Shown here piece after piece: positions 23,599 through 32,803 of a stretch of 64,000 bases of DNA. The first letter of the stretch is position 1; every line of letters starts with the position of its first letter. A program made the translations under genes and the position numbers. A model generated the notes under the pieces. That model had not been told where the DNA came from. It ran no database searches and saw nothing but the letters and a program-made list of their open reading frames with translations. This DNA comes from Alistipes sp. (GTDB lineage Bacteria > Bacteroidota > Bacteroidia > Bacteroidales > Rikenellaceae): NCBI GenBank assembly GCA_017555695.1, contig JAFZFX010000047.1:43347-107346 (forward strand), read 5' to 3'.

Positions 23599-23640
23599 AA
23601 TTTTTACTTTTCCGAATGATAAATAATAAAATTTTCACCG

Positions 23641-23670
23641 CAAAAATACCCCCCCCCAATAAAAAAACAA
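23641..23670 (-). promoter_or_regulatory. Promoter with poly-G spacer (possible phase-variable promoter)
   Basis: Minus-strand -7 box TATTTTTG at 23641-23648, TTG at 23668-23670 as -33, 19-nt spacer. The spacer consists of seven T, ATT and nine consecutive G (plus-strand C run 23649-23657) placed directly against the -7 box. Gain or loss of a G would change spacer length. Confidence 0.65.
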
Positions 23671-23746
23671 GCCACCAGAGGGTGAATCAACTAAAAACGA
23701 GGGTGAACCGTCTATTCTCACCACCGAATTTATTTAACATTTGATT

Positions 23747-24760
23747 TTAATAATAGATAACCACCTTTATCGGCAGATGGTCGCTTACGCCACCTTCATA
23801 GTCCGAGCCTCGATATGTGGGTCGAGGATGGCCCTTTTCGTCGAGAAGATATGCCTTGCGAAGTGGCTCTACGCAATAGGATTGTCGCGCCCTGACATCG
23901 CCTTCTGCAGAATGTAGCAGGTTGCCCGAGAGCAAAATGTTGTCATACCGATTCCAGCGACCATCATAGACCGATGTTCCGCCCTTTCTACCGCGATGAA
24001 GGGTATAGAGTCGCGCAGACTCTACCCTACGGCCAGCACGCCGTGCGCCCAACACCTTGCGGATACTTTTGTCGGTCGGGTTGTCGTTCATATCGCCCAT
24101 AACCACCACACCCAAATCGGGATTGGCGCTCATCAGCGAGTCCACACTCTGGCGCACGCACTCGGCACACCCCATTCTCAAATGCTCGGTCTGCTGACTA
24201 CCACCAATGCGCGACGGCCAATGCACCACGCAGAAGGCCACCCGCCTCTCGCCAAGCGAACCCCACACCATCAACATATCGCGCGTACGCAGATTGGGCG
24301 CATCATCCACCCGCATCTTGACCACACGACATCCCTCACACGAAAACAGATCCGAGCGATAGAGCAGAGCCACATCAATGCCTCGCGCATCATCCGAATC
24401 GAAGTGGCACACCTCGTATGCCGCCCCTTGCAACGCATCTTGGCTCAACAAATCATCTATGACACGCTGATTCTCCACCTCGGCCAAGCCCACAATGGTG
24501 GGCAACTCTCCATCTTCAGCAAGATCGACAATAGTTCGTGCCAAGCCAGCCAATTTGGCCTCGTAACGCTCTACAGTCCACGCCCTATCCGACAACGGCA
24601 ACATATCCTCGTCAGCCGTTGCGGGGTCGTTTTCGACATCAAACAGATTTTCTACATTAAAGAATGTGACAGCAACCCTCTGCGCGGCGCAATCATTCAC
24701 CGTAGCGACAGCCAAAGCTACCGCCACCACCACAAAGAGAGCCACTCTGCCAAGTGACAT
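23747..24760 (-). CDS. Secreted endonuclease/exonuclease/phosphatase-family protein
   Basis: A 337-residue EEP-superfamily protein with a signal peptide ending near NDCAAQ (residue 26). Landmarks: VTFFNVENLFD, GLAEVEN (metal Glu), FCVVHWPSR, VVMGDMNDNP and the terminal SDHLPIKV with the catalytic His; YDNILLS is also typical. The FNVENLFD...GLAEVEN form is the Bacteroidetes 'endonuclease/exonuclease/phosphatase' type, distinct from the two EEP proteins at the start of the window. It is the last gene of a minus-strand cluster, 3 bp after the BACON lipoprotein. Probably a secreted nuclease or phosphatase. Confidence 0.85.
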   Translation of the reverse strand: MSLGRVALFVVVAVALAVATVNDCAAQRVAVTFFNVENLFDVENDPATADEDMLPLSDRAWTVERYEAKLAGLARTIVDLAEDGELPTIVGLAEVENQRVIDDLLSQDALQGAAYEVCHFDSDDARGIDVALLYRSDLFSCEGCRVVKMRVDDAPNLRTRDMLMVWGSLGERRVAFCVVHWPSRIGGSQQTEHLRMGCAECVRQSVDSLMSANPDLGVVVMGDMNDNPTDKSIRKVLGARRAGRRVESARLYTLHRGRKGGTSVYDGRWNRYDNILLSGNLLHSAEGDVRARQSYCVEPLRKAYLLDEKGHPRPTYRGSDYEGGVSDHLPIKVVIYY

Positions 24761-24763
24761 AGA

Positions 24764-25798
24764 CTATTGATTAAGGCTGTTTATCCACAGCAGAATTACC
24801 GCCACGGCATCTTCATCACCCGCAATCGAACGCAACACATCGCTCGGAGCGTTCTGCGATATAACCAACTTGACATCGGCATCACCACTCTGGCGCAGCA
24901 CAAAGCCACCATCTTCGTGCTCCGAGAAGAGCCAATACTCTGATCTCTCGTCCGAAAAGATCAACTTACCAGCACCCGCCGATGTGGCCGTCAGATAGCC
25001 ATCCTCCTCAAAGCGAATGTAGTAGCCATTATCCACAGCGGCGGGCTCAAGCACAACCACAGCAGGCTCAACATCGGTTATCTCTAACGATGTAAAGGCG
25101 TCCTTATGGTTAAATATAGATGTATTACAATGATTTACCGAGGTAAGTCCGCCCGTTGCCAAGTGCAACTGGCCATTTCTATAACCACCTATGTGGTAGT
25201 AACCCTCCTTCAGATTTTTGAGTTGATAAATCAGAGCATAGTCGAACGACTGTTCCGCTTCGGCGTGATTCGGCTCATCATCCTCGGGGTCGGGCTCTGT
25301 TTCCGTACCAGGGTCTGGCGCAGGGTCGGTGGGTGTATCGGGCTCAGGGTCGTCGGGAGTAGGCTCATCTGGCTGAGTCTCATCACCCGGCTCGGGATTG
25401 GGTTCAAGTTCGGGGTTATCGACCCTCTGCACCACATCAAACGAACAGCGCACCTGTTCGTAATCCACCAACGAGACAGTAACCACTGCACTACGCGACA
25501 GCTCGGTAGCCGTCACGGCCAACTCAAACTCGCCGTTACCGTTACCAGCATCGGGAGTGATGGTTATCCACGCAGCACTACTATATACACGCCACTTTGC
25601 ATTACTACTGACTTTGATTTTTACCGACGACGCACCCTGCTCGAAGTTGAGCATCGAGGCCGAAAGACCCGCCCCACCATACGAAACATCCAGCAGAGGC
25701 AGCGTTGCCTTTGTATCACTCTTGTTACATCCCGTCAGCGAGAGCGACAGCACCGCCAACAACATCAAAGCACAACAAGATAGAAAACGCCAATTCAT
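24764..25798 (-). CDS. BACON-domain lipoprotein
   Basis: A 344-residue lipoprotein from the ATG at 25798 (11 earlier in-frame codons are upstream sequence). The lipobox is SLTGC. A BACON-type beta-sandwich follows (SSVKIKVSSNAKWRVYSS...WITITPDAGNGNGEFEL...), then a Pro/Glu/Asp/Thr-rich linker of about 45 residues made of PEP/PDP repeats, and a C-terminal domain (DYALIYQLKNLKEGYYHIGG...) that I do not recognise but which reads like a ricin- or lipocalin-like all-beta unit. BACON domains often serve as carbohydrate or mucin-binding or spacer modules in surface proteins of gut Bacteroidetes. Role inferred only. Confidence 0.8.
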   Translation of the reverse strand: MNWRFLSCCALMLLAVLSLSLTGCNKSDTKATLPLLDVSYGGAGLSASMLNFEQGASSVKIKVSSNAKWRVYSSAAWITITPDAGNGNGEFELAVTATELSRSAVVTVSLVDYEQVRCSFDVVQRVDNPELEPNPEPGDETQPDEPTPDDPEPDTPTDPAPDPGTETEPDPEDDEPNHAEAEQSFDYALIYQLKNLKEGYYHIGGYRNGQLHLATGGLTSVNHCNTSIFNHKDAFTSLEITDVEPAVVVLEPAAVDNGYYIRFEEDGYLTATSAGAGKLIFSDERSEYWLFSEHEDGGFVLRQSGDADVKLVISQNAPSDVLRSIAGDEDAVAVILLWINSLNQ

Positions 25799-25841
25799 AT
25801 TTTTCGGTATTATATATTCTTGCTCCCCCACTCGCTACGAC

Positions 25842-26546
25842 CTACAGCAGTCGCTTTTTGGATGGGATAACAATAAAATCTTTCAGATAGAAGGGCTCGA
25901 AGTAGGCAATATCCTCTGTCTTGCCAGCCTCAAAACGCTGATGCGCCAACTTGGCAAGGCCTCGTGCCGAGGGCACAATCTTGATATAGGTTGCATCAGG
26001 CAACGCCTCGCAGCACTTCTCGGCGCCATTACCAAAAATCACTAACTTGTGTTTCTCGCGCCACTCGGCAAAGCTGTTACCGTCGATGATTTCGGCTGTT
26101 ACCTCATTGAGGGCATTACCCTCAATATCGAACATCTGGGTATAGACCTCCATACGGCGTGCATCGACCATAGGACACAACACAGCATCGTTCCAACCAT
26201 CCACATTGACGATACCCGCCTCATAGTCCTCACGCGCAACCTGCACCAACGAATCCAACGAGCCGACAGCCACCAGCGGAATATTGAGTCCATAGCAAAG
26301 ACCCTTGGCAAACGACACTCCGATACGCAATCCTGTATATGAGCCAGGGCCCATACCGACAGCCACGGCCGACAATTCATCGGGCGACACACCAGTCTCA
26401 CGCAGCAACTCATCGACAAACACGCCCACCTTTTTGGCGTGGTCACGACCCTCGTCGCTCTCGCGCAACGACACCAACTCTCCATCACGAGATAAACCTA
26501 CCGAGCAAACATCGGTACCTGTTTCAATACACAATATAAGTGACAT
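25842..26546 (-). CDS. tsaB: tRNA t6A synthesis protein TsaB
   Basis: A 234-residue protein of the TsaB family (ASKHA fold, partner of TsaD in making threonylcarbamoyladenosine at position 37 of ANN-reading tRNAs). N-terminal LILCIETGTDVCSVGL, AVGMGPGSYTGLRIG near 63 and MVDARRMEVYTQ near 120 are typical. It is followed on the minus strand by the BACON lipoprotein and preceded by the HAD phosphatase 22 bp away. Cytosolic. Function inferred from strong family similarity. Confidence 0.92.
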   Translation of the reverse strand: MSLILCIETGTDVCSVGLSRDGELVSLRESDEGRDHAKKVGVFVDELLRETGVSPDELSAVAVGMGPGSYTGLRIGVSFAKGLCYGLNIPLVAVGSLDSLVQVAREDYEAGIVNVDGWNDAVLCPMVDARRMEVYTQMFDIEGNALNEVTAEIIDGNSFAEWREKHKLVIFGNGAEKCCEALPDATYIKIVPSARGLAKLAHQRFEAGKTEDIAYFEPFYLKDFIVIPSKKRLL

Positions 26547-26568
26547 TCTATATCTAAATGTAAAATAA

Positions 26569-27363
26569 TCAAATCAATCCAAACTCCTGCAGCGCTCGCT
26601 CGATGCCATCCTCATCCACCGACGAGGTGACATAGTCGGCCACCGCCTTCAACTCGTCGCACGCATTACCCATAGCCACGCCGAGAGCCACATCACGCAC
26701 GATAGGCACATCGTTTCCGCCATCACCAAAGGCCATAGCCTGCTCAATCGTATAGCCGTAGTACTCCATCACGCGCTTGGCCGCCACAGATTTATCTACA
26801 CCCTTGAGATTCAGATCCATAAACATATCGACCCAACGACTCGACACACACTCGGGCAGTTCGGCCATCACCTTCTCCTCCATCTCGCGGTTGATGTAGG
26901 GGCACATCTGCAGTACGGGCTGCTGAGCAACAATCTCCTCGAGGTTAGCCTCACACGGTGTGATATGCACCATATCGGCCACCTGCTGCGGACGCCCCTC
27001 AAGCGACTCAACAAATATATTTTCGTGCGTCATTATGGCTGCACTGAAACCATACTTACGCTCCAGCGAGAATATGCGCTCGACAACATCCTTCGGGAAG
27101 GCTTGCTCGTAAATCACTTCGCCCGATGAGGTGAGGCAGTAGCTACCATTCACGGTGATGTATCCATCAACCTCGATATCGCTCACCACTTGGGTATGGC
27201 GCAACAGACGCCCCGTCGCGATAAAGACCTTAATACCCCTCTCGCGCAGTCGCGCAATGGCACGACGAGCCGACTCGGGCACTCCGTGGGTGGTGAAGCT
27301 CACCAATGTGCCGTCGATGTCGAAGAATACGGCCTTAATATCTTTTGCTCGCTGCTGCATCAT
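26569..27363 (-). CDS. Cof-type HAD-superfamily phosphatase
   Basis: A 264-residue HAD hydrolase with the Cof/YbjI arrangement: motif I DIDGTL near 16-21 (catalytic Asp), motif II FIATGR near 45, a capped insertion (about 80-180), a Lys in KGVDKSVA, and motif III/IV AFGDGGNDVPI. Such proteins dephosphorylate sugar phosphates or cofactors such as FMN or PLP; the substrate is not predictable. Two adjacent ATG codons are possible starts. It begins 3 bp after the end of the MBL gene, so both share a transcript. Confidence 0.88.
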   Translation of the reverse strand: MMQQRAKDIKAVFFDIDGTLVSFTTHGVPESARRAIARLRERGIKVFIATGRLLRHTQVVSDIEVDGYITVNGSYCLTSSGEVIYEQAFPKDVVERIFSLERKYGFSAAIMTHENIFVESLEGRPQQVADMVHITPCEANLEEIVAQQPVLQMCPYINREMEEKVMAELPECVSSRWVDMFMDLNLKGVDKSVAAKRVMEYYGYTIEQAMAFGDGGNDVPIVRDVALGVAMGNACDELKAVADYVTSSVDEDGIERALQEFGLI

Positions 27364-27366
27364 AAC

Positions 27367-28233
27367 CTAATCAATACGCACTAAACCCTCATTCGAAACA
27401 TAGTGTTCGGTTATGCCCTTCTGCTGCATCCACTCCCTAACCTCGATGGTTTTCAAGTGGCCTGTATTAAATCCGCCGCCCAAATTGTTATCATAAACCC
27501 ACTTGGGTGAAGGCCACAAGCAAACACGGAACTGCGCCTTATCGTAAAACTCCTGGTCACAACCATTCTGGCCATGGTGAGCCATCTGAATATAATCACA
27601 CTCAAGATCTGCAGCGTATTCCGAATTAAGGAGTTTCTGACCAGCCTCAACACCCAAATCGCCCAAAAAGATGAACGATTTTTCACAATCCCTCATCTTC
27701 ACCACCATACTTGAATTGTTGTAGGGGTTCGCATTTGCCAACTCGGGATTCTTCTCCGCGAGAATCTTGAACTTCACACCATCAATCTCAAACTCATCGC
27801 CACAATGACAATCAATGACCTCTGTCTGAGTTGCGGCATCCAGCAATGAATAGAACTTGCGGGTAATGGCAGCAGCCTCCTCCGACTCACTGACTATCAA
27901 CTCCTCGGTAAAACGCGAATGATATATCTTGTCTATTTTCAGCCCGTTGGGTGTCTCCAGCAATGCCGACAAAGCACTAATATGGTCATCGTGGGGATGC
28001 GATACAATCCACGCATCAACCTTTCCGCCCAAAGCATCAATAAAGCCACGCAGATAATCCTTCTCGGCGACAAAACCGCCATCCATAACTACCACCTTAC
28101 CGCCTGCAGTCTGCACAACATACGAATTACCTATTGTATCTATCTGCGAAGGCAGCTGCCACACAACGCATCCCTCCTTCGAACAAGATACCACCCCAAA
28201 GAGAGCTATCAACGCTATCAATACTCTTTTCAT
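27367..28233 (-). CDS. Metallo-beta-lactamase-fold lipoprotein (ComEC-C-terminus-like)
   Basis: A 288-residue lipoprotein (lipobox GVVSC). The MBL signature HPHDDH is near 84-89, followed by a metal-binding FLGDLG near 172 and AHHGQNG near 205, which is the order seen in the MBL domain found at the end of ComEC and in stand-alone relatives. The expected activity is metal-dependent hydrolysis of phosphodiesters or phosphonates. Attached to the envelope by lipid. It heads a cluster with the HAD gene, 42 bp after smpB, and may be read from smpB's transcript. Confidence 0.85.
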   Translation of the reverse strand: MKRVLIALIALFGVVSCSKEGCVVWQLPSQIDTIGNSYVVQTAGGKVVVMDGGFVAEKDYLRGFIDALGGKVDAWIVSHPHDDHISALSALLETPNGLKIDKIYHSRFTEELIVSESEEAAAITRKFYSLLDAATQTEVIDCHCGDEFEIDGVKFKILAEKNPELANANPYNNSSMVVKMRDCEKSFIFLGDLGVEAGQKLLNSEYAADLECDYIQMAHHGQNGCDQEFYDKAQFRVCLWPSPKWVYDNNLGGGFNTGHLKTIEVREWMQQKGITEHYVSNEGLVRID

Positions 28234-28275
28234 CGCGTAAAAATTATGTTGGGTTAAAATAGTTTTCGCTACTGA

Positions 28276-28737
28276 TTATTTGTAGTGTTTCATAGCCTTA
28301 TCCATCTCGCGCTTGGCATCGTTAGCCTTCAGATATTCGCGCTTATCGTAAGCCTTACGACCGCGCGCAAGTCCCACTACCACCTTTGCAAGACCCTTCT
28401 CGCTGATAAACAGACGCAAGCCGACAACCGTCAAACCCTTATCCTGCAACGCACGCTGCAATTTGTTCAACTCCTTGCGGTTGAGCAACAACTTTCTGTC
28501 GCGACGAGGTGTGTGATTGTTGCAGGTACCCCAACCATACTCGGCCACATTCATTCCACGAATCCACAGTTCGTTTCTATCGAAATAGCAGTAACTCTCT
28601 GTGAGCGAGGCCTTACCAAGACGGATTGACTTTATCTCGGTACCCACCAATACGATACCAGCGATATACTCCTCGAGTATCTCGTAGTCGAATGTTGCAC
28701 GCTTGTTGCGAATGTTTATATTTTTATAATCTGCCAT
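28276..28737 (-). CDS. smpB: SsrA-binding protein SmpB
   Basis: A 153-residue SmpB from the ATG at 28737, chosen because AGGAG stands about five bases before it; seven earlier in-frame codons are rejected. Family landmarks: [39 protein letters not shown], and the basic tail [22 protein letters not shown]. SmpB brings tmRNA to stalled ribosomes in trans-translation. The ssrA gene itself is not seen next to it. The 222-bp gap upstream to dnaG carries an inverted repeat. Confidence 0.95.
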   Translation of the reverse strand: MADYKNINIRNKRATFDYEILEEYIAGIVLVGTEIKSIRLGKASLTESYCYFDRNELWIRGMNVAEYGWGTCNNHTPRRDRKLLLNRKELNKLQRALQDKGLTVVGLRLFISEKGLAKVVVGLARGRKAYDKREYLKANDAKREMDKAMKHYK

Positions 28738-28823
28738 AAAACTCCTATTTCTCTCCATCAGTTACCCTGCGGGCTATCATTCTGACCTTTTGTGGCACTA
28801 TTTTTGCCGATTTACTCAACGGC

Positions 28824-28936
28824 AGGGCCGGATAAAGGTAACTAATTCTTTTATCTTTAATATGTTTTACACATCTTTCTGTTTATTTTCTGTTTGCACA
28901 CTGTATACGCTGCAAGGCGTATATACCTCCGGCCCT
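28824..28936. repeat. Inverted repeat bounding an AT-rich intergenic core
   Basis: AGGGCCGG (28824-28831) and CCGGCCCT (28929-28936) are exact complements about 97 nt apart, extended by AGGT/ACCT and with a smaller TATACGC/GCGTATA hairpin inside; TTTTTT lies at 28940-28945 on the plus strand. It sits between dnaG and smpB. Confidence 0.5.
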
Positions 28937-28980
28937 CGCTTTTTTATCGGCGAATAGACCCTCCTCGGCTTATCAGCGGG

Positions 28981-30966
28981 CTACAGAATCAGGCGCTGGC
29001 TCTCCTTGGCCAGAGCAGCCTTAACTTGGTTGAGCATATCGAGTTGCTTTATACACTCGGCCTCCTCCTGCTCTGTAATAGAGCTATCCATCAGGCGTTC
29101 CATCTGCGCTCGTATCATTCGCTCGACCACCTTCGAGCGGTAGAGCATAATAGCCTTGGGTACTCCCTGCGCTAAAATCTCATCCTCACTCTCGACATGG
29201 ACATCCTTACGGCGCCATATCTCGCTCGGCACATAGTTATCGTCCGAAGTGAGAATATCCACCGCGGCGTTGCACACCTCGGGGTCGTGATGATTGACAA
29301 AGTATTGCGCCGCAATCTCGACACCCGAGCCCTCGCGCTGCCAATGCTCTTGATAGGTTTGCAACAGTTCGTTGTAGACTCTGTTCGAGAATGTGATATT
29401 ATCCATCTGCAGATTCTTGAAAATCTCATCTGCAATATTTATCGCTACGATATTACCCGCCTCAATCACCTCGAAACAACGGTGTCCCGACTTGAGCAGA
29501 TATTTTACCAGCTCTCGCTCCAGCACATCCTCACTGCTACCTGCCGAGAGGGGTTTCTTCTCGGTGGGTGTAACTGCGGGCTGTACCACCTGCTGCTCAC
29601 GACGAATACGAGCCTGTTCACGACGAATAAAGTCGCTCGCCTCCTTATCGCCCGTCTGCACAACACGCTTGCGCGCCACCTCGGCGATAAGCATATTCTC
29701 GTCCACAGCCATAATCTTTGCGCACTCCGAAGTGAAGACCGACCTCTGGATGGCATCGGGCACCAACACGATTGACTGCACCATATCGCTCACCACCTCG
29801 GCTCGCTTGATTGGGTCACGCCCTGCATCTTGCAGCAGAAGTTTGGCTTTGAAGGTCAAGAAATCCTCCTCGTTCTCACGAATGAAGTCCTGCACCTGCT
29901 CGGCCGTATGCGCCCTTGCAAATGAGTCGGGATCCTCGCCATCGGGCAGCAACACCACGCGCACATTCATACCCTCCTTCAGGATGAGGTCGATACCTCG
30001 CAACGAGGCCTTCATACCCGCAGCATCGCCATCATAGATGACCGTGATATTGCGTGTAAAGCGGTGCAATAGTTGTATCTGCTCGACTGTGAGCGATGTG
30101 CCTGACGAGGCCACAACATTCTCGACACCAGACTGATGCATCGAGATTACATCGGTGTAGCCCTCCACCATAATGGCGAAGTCCATCTGCTGGATGGTCT
30201 TCTTGGCAAAATAGAGGCCATAGAGTTCACGCTTCTTGCTGTAAATCTCGCTCTCGGGCGAATTCTGATACTTGGCTACCGTCTTGTCGGTTCGCAGTGT
30301 GCGGCCACCAAAGGCCACCACACGACCCGATATATTGTGAACCGGGAAAATCACTCTATCACGAAATCTATCCCTTAAGCGACCATCTCGCTCGCTCTTG
30401 AGCGAAAGACCGGTCGATAGCAGGAACTCCTCCTTATAGCCCGCCGCAAGTGCCGCCTGTGACATCATAGCGCCATCGGCAGAGCAGAAACCCAAACCAA
30501 ACTTGCGAATAGTGGCTTCGGTAAAACCTCTTTTCTGCGAGAAGTACGAGAGGCCGATGCTCTTGCCCTCGGGATTGGCCGTCAGATACTTTGCGAAGTA
30601 CTCGGCTGCCCAACCGTTCAGGGCGAACATACTCTCTCTGTCGTTGTTGCGACGGATATCCTCCTCGGTCTGCTCGCGCTCCTCCACCTCGATGCCATAT
30701 CGCTTGGCCACCAACTTGAGTGCCTCAGGATAAGTGACATTCTCGCTCTCCATAACGAAGGTGATAGCGTTGCCACCCTTGCCACAACCAAAACATTTGA
30801 ACATTCCCTTGGCTGGTGAAACCACAAACGAGGGGGTCTTTTCATTGTGGAACGGACAGCACGCCTGATAGTTCGCACCCTTACGCTTGAGCGTGACATA
30901 ATCGCCGACAATATCTACAATGTCGGCTGCGGCATAAATGCGGTCTATGGTGGCTCTGTCAATCAT
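28981..30966 (-). CDS. dnaG: DNA primase DnaG
   Basis: A 661-residue primase. The CHC2 zinc ribbon (Cys37-x2-His40, Cys58-x2-Cys61) is at the N-terminus, the toprim core has MVEGYTDVISMHQ near 265 and VIYDGDAAGMKAS near 312 with the catalytic acidic residues, and the C-terminal quarter is a helical helicase-interaction region with Gln/Arg-rich segments. It synthesises RNA primers at the replication fork. The start is internal to a short divergent region shared with a TIM-barrel gene; -7 box TACCTTTG lies 25 nt upstream. Slightly longer than E. coli DnaG, as usual in Bacteroidetes. Confidence 0.96.
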   Translation of the reverse strand: MIDRATIDRIYAAADIVDIVGDYVTLKRKGANYQACCPFHNEKTPSFVVSPAKGMFKCFGCGKGGNAITFVMESENVTYPEALKLVAKRYGIEVEEREQTEEDIRRNNDRESMFALNGWAAEYFAKYLTANPEGKSIGLSYFSQKRGFTEATIRKFGLGFCSADGAMMSQAALAAGYKEEFLLSTGLSLKSERDGRLRDRFRDRVIFPVHNISGRVVAFGGRTLRTDKTVAKYQNSPESEIYSKKRELYGLYFAKKTIQQMDFAIMVEGYTDVISMHQSGVENVVASSGTSLTVEQIQLLHRFTRNITVIYDGDAAGMKASLRGIDLILKEGMNVRVVLLPDGEDPDSFARAHTAEQVQDFIRENEEDFLTFKAKLLLQDAGRDPIKRAEVVSDMVQSIVLVPDAIQRSVFTSECAKIMAVDENMLIAEVARKRVVQTGDKEASDFIRREQARIRREQQVVQPAVTPTEKKPLSAGSSEDVLERELVKYLLKSGHRCFEVIEAGNIVAINIADEIFKNLQMDNITFSNRVYNELLQTYQEHWQREGSGVEIAAQYFVNHHDPEVCNAAVDILTSDDNYVPSEIWRRKDVHVESEDEILAQGVPKAIMLYRSKVVERMIRAQMERLMDSSITEQEEAECIKQLDMLNQVKAALAKESQRLIL

Positions 30967-30991
30967 ACAATGAAAAACGACTATAATCGTA

Positions 30992-30999
30992 CAAAGGTA
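30992..30999 (-). promoter_or_regulatory. -7 box of the dnaG promoter
   Basis: Minus-strand TACCTTTG at 30992-30999, 26 nt before the start codon; -33 region without clear TTTG. Confidence 0.6.
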
Positions 31000-31102
31000 A
31001 TAAAAAAAGCAGAATTATCAGCCAGCCATCGGGGAAAATATCGCACCTGCCACTCCAACGGCCAAAGCACCATTAATTCTTCGGATAGGTTTATGGCTAA
31101 AT

Positions 31103-31133
31103 TTTGGATATTGCGCATAAATAACTAATTTTG
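31103..31133 (+). promoter_or_regulatory. Promoter of the secreted TIM-barrel gene
   Basis: TTTG at 31103-31106, 19-nt spacer, TAATTTTG at 31126-31133; exact consensus. The leader to the ATG is about 115 nt. Confidence 0.85.
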
Positions 31134-31254
31134 TTGGGTGAAAAGAGTGCTTTTGCCCTCGGCTAACCACATTGACCGACAAAAGCATAACTTAAGCCGA
31201 ACAAACAGAGAAACATATAAAAACAGGAGACTAAAAACTAACATTTCATTTACT

Positions 31255-32199
31255 ATGAGAAAAACTAACATCTTGAGCCTTATCCGCAAGGCTACAATGG
31301 TTGTTGCTTGCGCAACATTCGCTCTCGGCGCAGTAGTAATGCCCCAGAGCGCAGAGGCAAAGAAGAGCAAGAAGGTGGGTATCCAGCTCTACTCTGTAAT
31401 GGGTGCCGTACAGAAGGACCCCAAGGGCTCAATCGAGCGTTTGGCTGGTATGGGCTACAATGTATTCGAGTTGGTACAGTGGGGCGGCAACCCCAAGGTA
31501 TTCGGTCTTTCAGCCGAGGAGTTCAAGGCGTTGTGCGACGCTAACGGTGTAGATATCGTATCTACTCACTCAAGCATTCAGGAGGACCCCAAGAAGGAGG
31601 CCGAGGTTATGCAGCGCTGGAGAGACTTGTTCGCTATCCAGAAGGCTTGCGGCGGTAAGTACTTCGTTATCCCCAGCTACCGCGCAGAGTACTCTGTAAA
31701 GGGTATCCAGCAGATGTGCGACTACCTGAACCGCGTAGGTAAGATTGCAAAGGAGGAGTATGGTTTGATGCTCGGTTACCACAACCACTCTGGCGAGTAC
31801 AAGAAGCTCTCTGACAGCGACCAGCTGATGTGGGAGTATCTGGTTGAGAACACCAACCCCGAGTATGTATGCTTCGAGTTGGATGTTTACTGGTGTACAA
31901 AGGGCAACCAGGATCCCGTTGCTTACCTGAAGAAGTATCCCAAGCGCATCAAGTTGCTCCACATCAAGGATGACTTCGTGATTGGCGAGAGCGGCACTAT
32001 CAACTTCGAGGGTATCTTCAAGCAGTTCTACAAGAACGGCATGAAGGACTATGTAGTTGAGATTGAGACTCCCCGTTCAGTACGCGAGAAGAAGAACGCT
32101 GACGGTAGCCGCTACACTCAGGACCAGATTATGGACGAGATGTTCGAGGCTGCTCGCAAGAGCGCAGAGTACTTGCAGAACGCAAAGTTCGTGAAGTAA
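31255..32199 (+). CDS. Secreted sugar phosphate isomerase/epimerase-like TIM-barrel protein
   Basis: A 314-residue protein from the ATG at 31255; the longer frame would begin in the leader. Signal peptide MRKTNILSLIRK...QSAEA with cleavage near residue 37. TIM-barrel landmarks: VGIQLYSVMG, MGYNVFELVQW, YHNHSGEY, FELDVYW (metal Glu), LHIKDDF and YVVEIETP; the Glu/His set of the xylose-isomerase-like superfamily is complete. Codon use is of the highly expressed type. It is related to the lipoprotein at 13302-14264 but lacks a lipobox. Probably a periplasmic sugar isomerase, epimerase or keto-glycoside lyase. Confidence 0.85.
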   Translation: MRKTNILSLIRKATMVVACATFALGAVVMPQSAEAKKSKKVGIQLYSVMGAVQKDPKGSIERLAGMGYNVFELVQWGGNPKVFGLSAEEFKALCDANGVDIVSTHSSIQEDPKKEAEVMQRWRDLFAIQKACGGKYFVIPSYRAEYSVKGIQQMCDYLNRVGKIAKEEYGLMLGYHNHSGEYKKLSDSDQLMWEYLVENTNPEYVCFELDVYWCTKGNQDPVAYLKKYPKRIKLLHIKDDFVIGESGTINFEGIFKQFYKNGMKDYVVEIETPRSVREKKNADGSRYTQDQIMDEMFEAARKSAEYLQNAKFVK

Positions 32200-32221
32200 T
32201 AGACCTCAACGCAACAATATG

Positions 32222-32258
32222 ATTAAGGGGCGGGCATCATCCCTCCCCTTAATTTTTT
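32222..32258 (+). terminator. Intrinsic terminator
   Basis: ATTAAGGGG (32222-32230) pairs with CCCCTTAAT (32245-32253), followed by TTTTTT; lies between the TIM-barrel and CYTH genes. Confidence 0.85.
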
Positions 32259-32281
32259 ATCATCAAACGAACCACACAAAG

Positions 32282-32758
32282 ATGGCTAAAGAGATTGAAC
32301 GCAAGTTTTTGGTATGCGGCGACTTTATGTCGGATGTAACATCATCTACCACTATCGAGCAGGGGTATATCGCTCGCGGCGAGAGCCTGACGGTGCGCGT
32401 CAGAGTACGCGATGAGCGTGGCACGCTGACCATCAAGGGTCGAACCAACAGCGAAGGAACAACACGCGACGAGTGGGAGTATGAGATTCCCGCCGCCGAG
32501 GCACGCGAACTGCTCACCCACAGCAAGGGCACTATAAAGAAGGTTAGACATCTGGCGCCGATGGCCGACGGCCACACCTTCGAGATAGATTGTTTCTATG
32601 GCGATAACGAGGGTCTGACGATGGCCGAGATTGAGCTTTCGTCTGCCGACGAGGAGTTCATCCGCCCCGAGTGGTTGGGTAAGGAGGTGACGGGTGATAT
32701 TCGTTACTACAACTCGCAACTGCTCAAACATCCCTTCTCGCGCTGGGGCGAGGAGTAA
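32282..32758 (+). CDS. CYTH domain protein (triphosphate tunnel metalloenzyme)
   Basis: A 158-residue protein from the ATG at 32282. The N-terminal EIERKFLV (residues 4-11) is the CYTH signature, with later VRVRDERGTLTIKGR, DEWEYEIP, KVRHL and EIDCFYGDNEGLTMAEIEL supplying the basic and acidic tunnel residues that bind polyphosphate and metal. Family members hydrolyse inorganic triphosphate or act as adenylyl cyclase; bacterial short forms are usually tripolyphosphatases. Cytosolic. Followed 45 bp later by the DoxX gene on the same strand. Confidence 0.9.
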   Translation: MAKEIERKFLVCGDFMSDVTSSTTIEQGYIARGESLTVRVRVRDERGTLTIKGRTNSEGTTRDEWEYEIPAAEARELLTHSKGTIKKVRHLAPMADGHTFEIDCFYGDNEGLTMAEIELSSADEEFIRPEWLGKEVTGDIRYYNSQLLKHPFSRWGEE

Positions 32759-32803
32759 CCCACTATTGGCATACGACTTGCAAGAGAGTATAGAAAATTT
32801 ACG

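Noticed and set aside
30992-31133. Origin of replication near dnaG
   Set aside because: No cluster of DnaA boxes, no dnaA/dnaN neighbours and no long AT-rich unwinding region beyond ordinary promoters.
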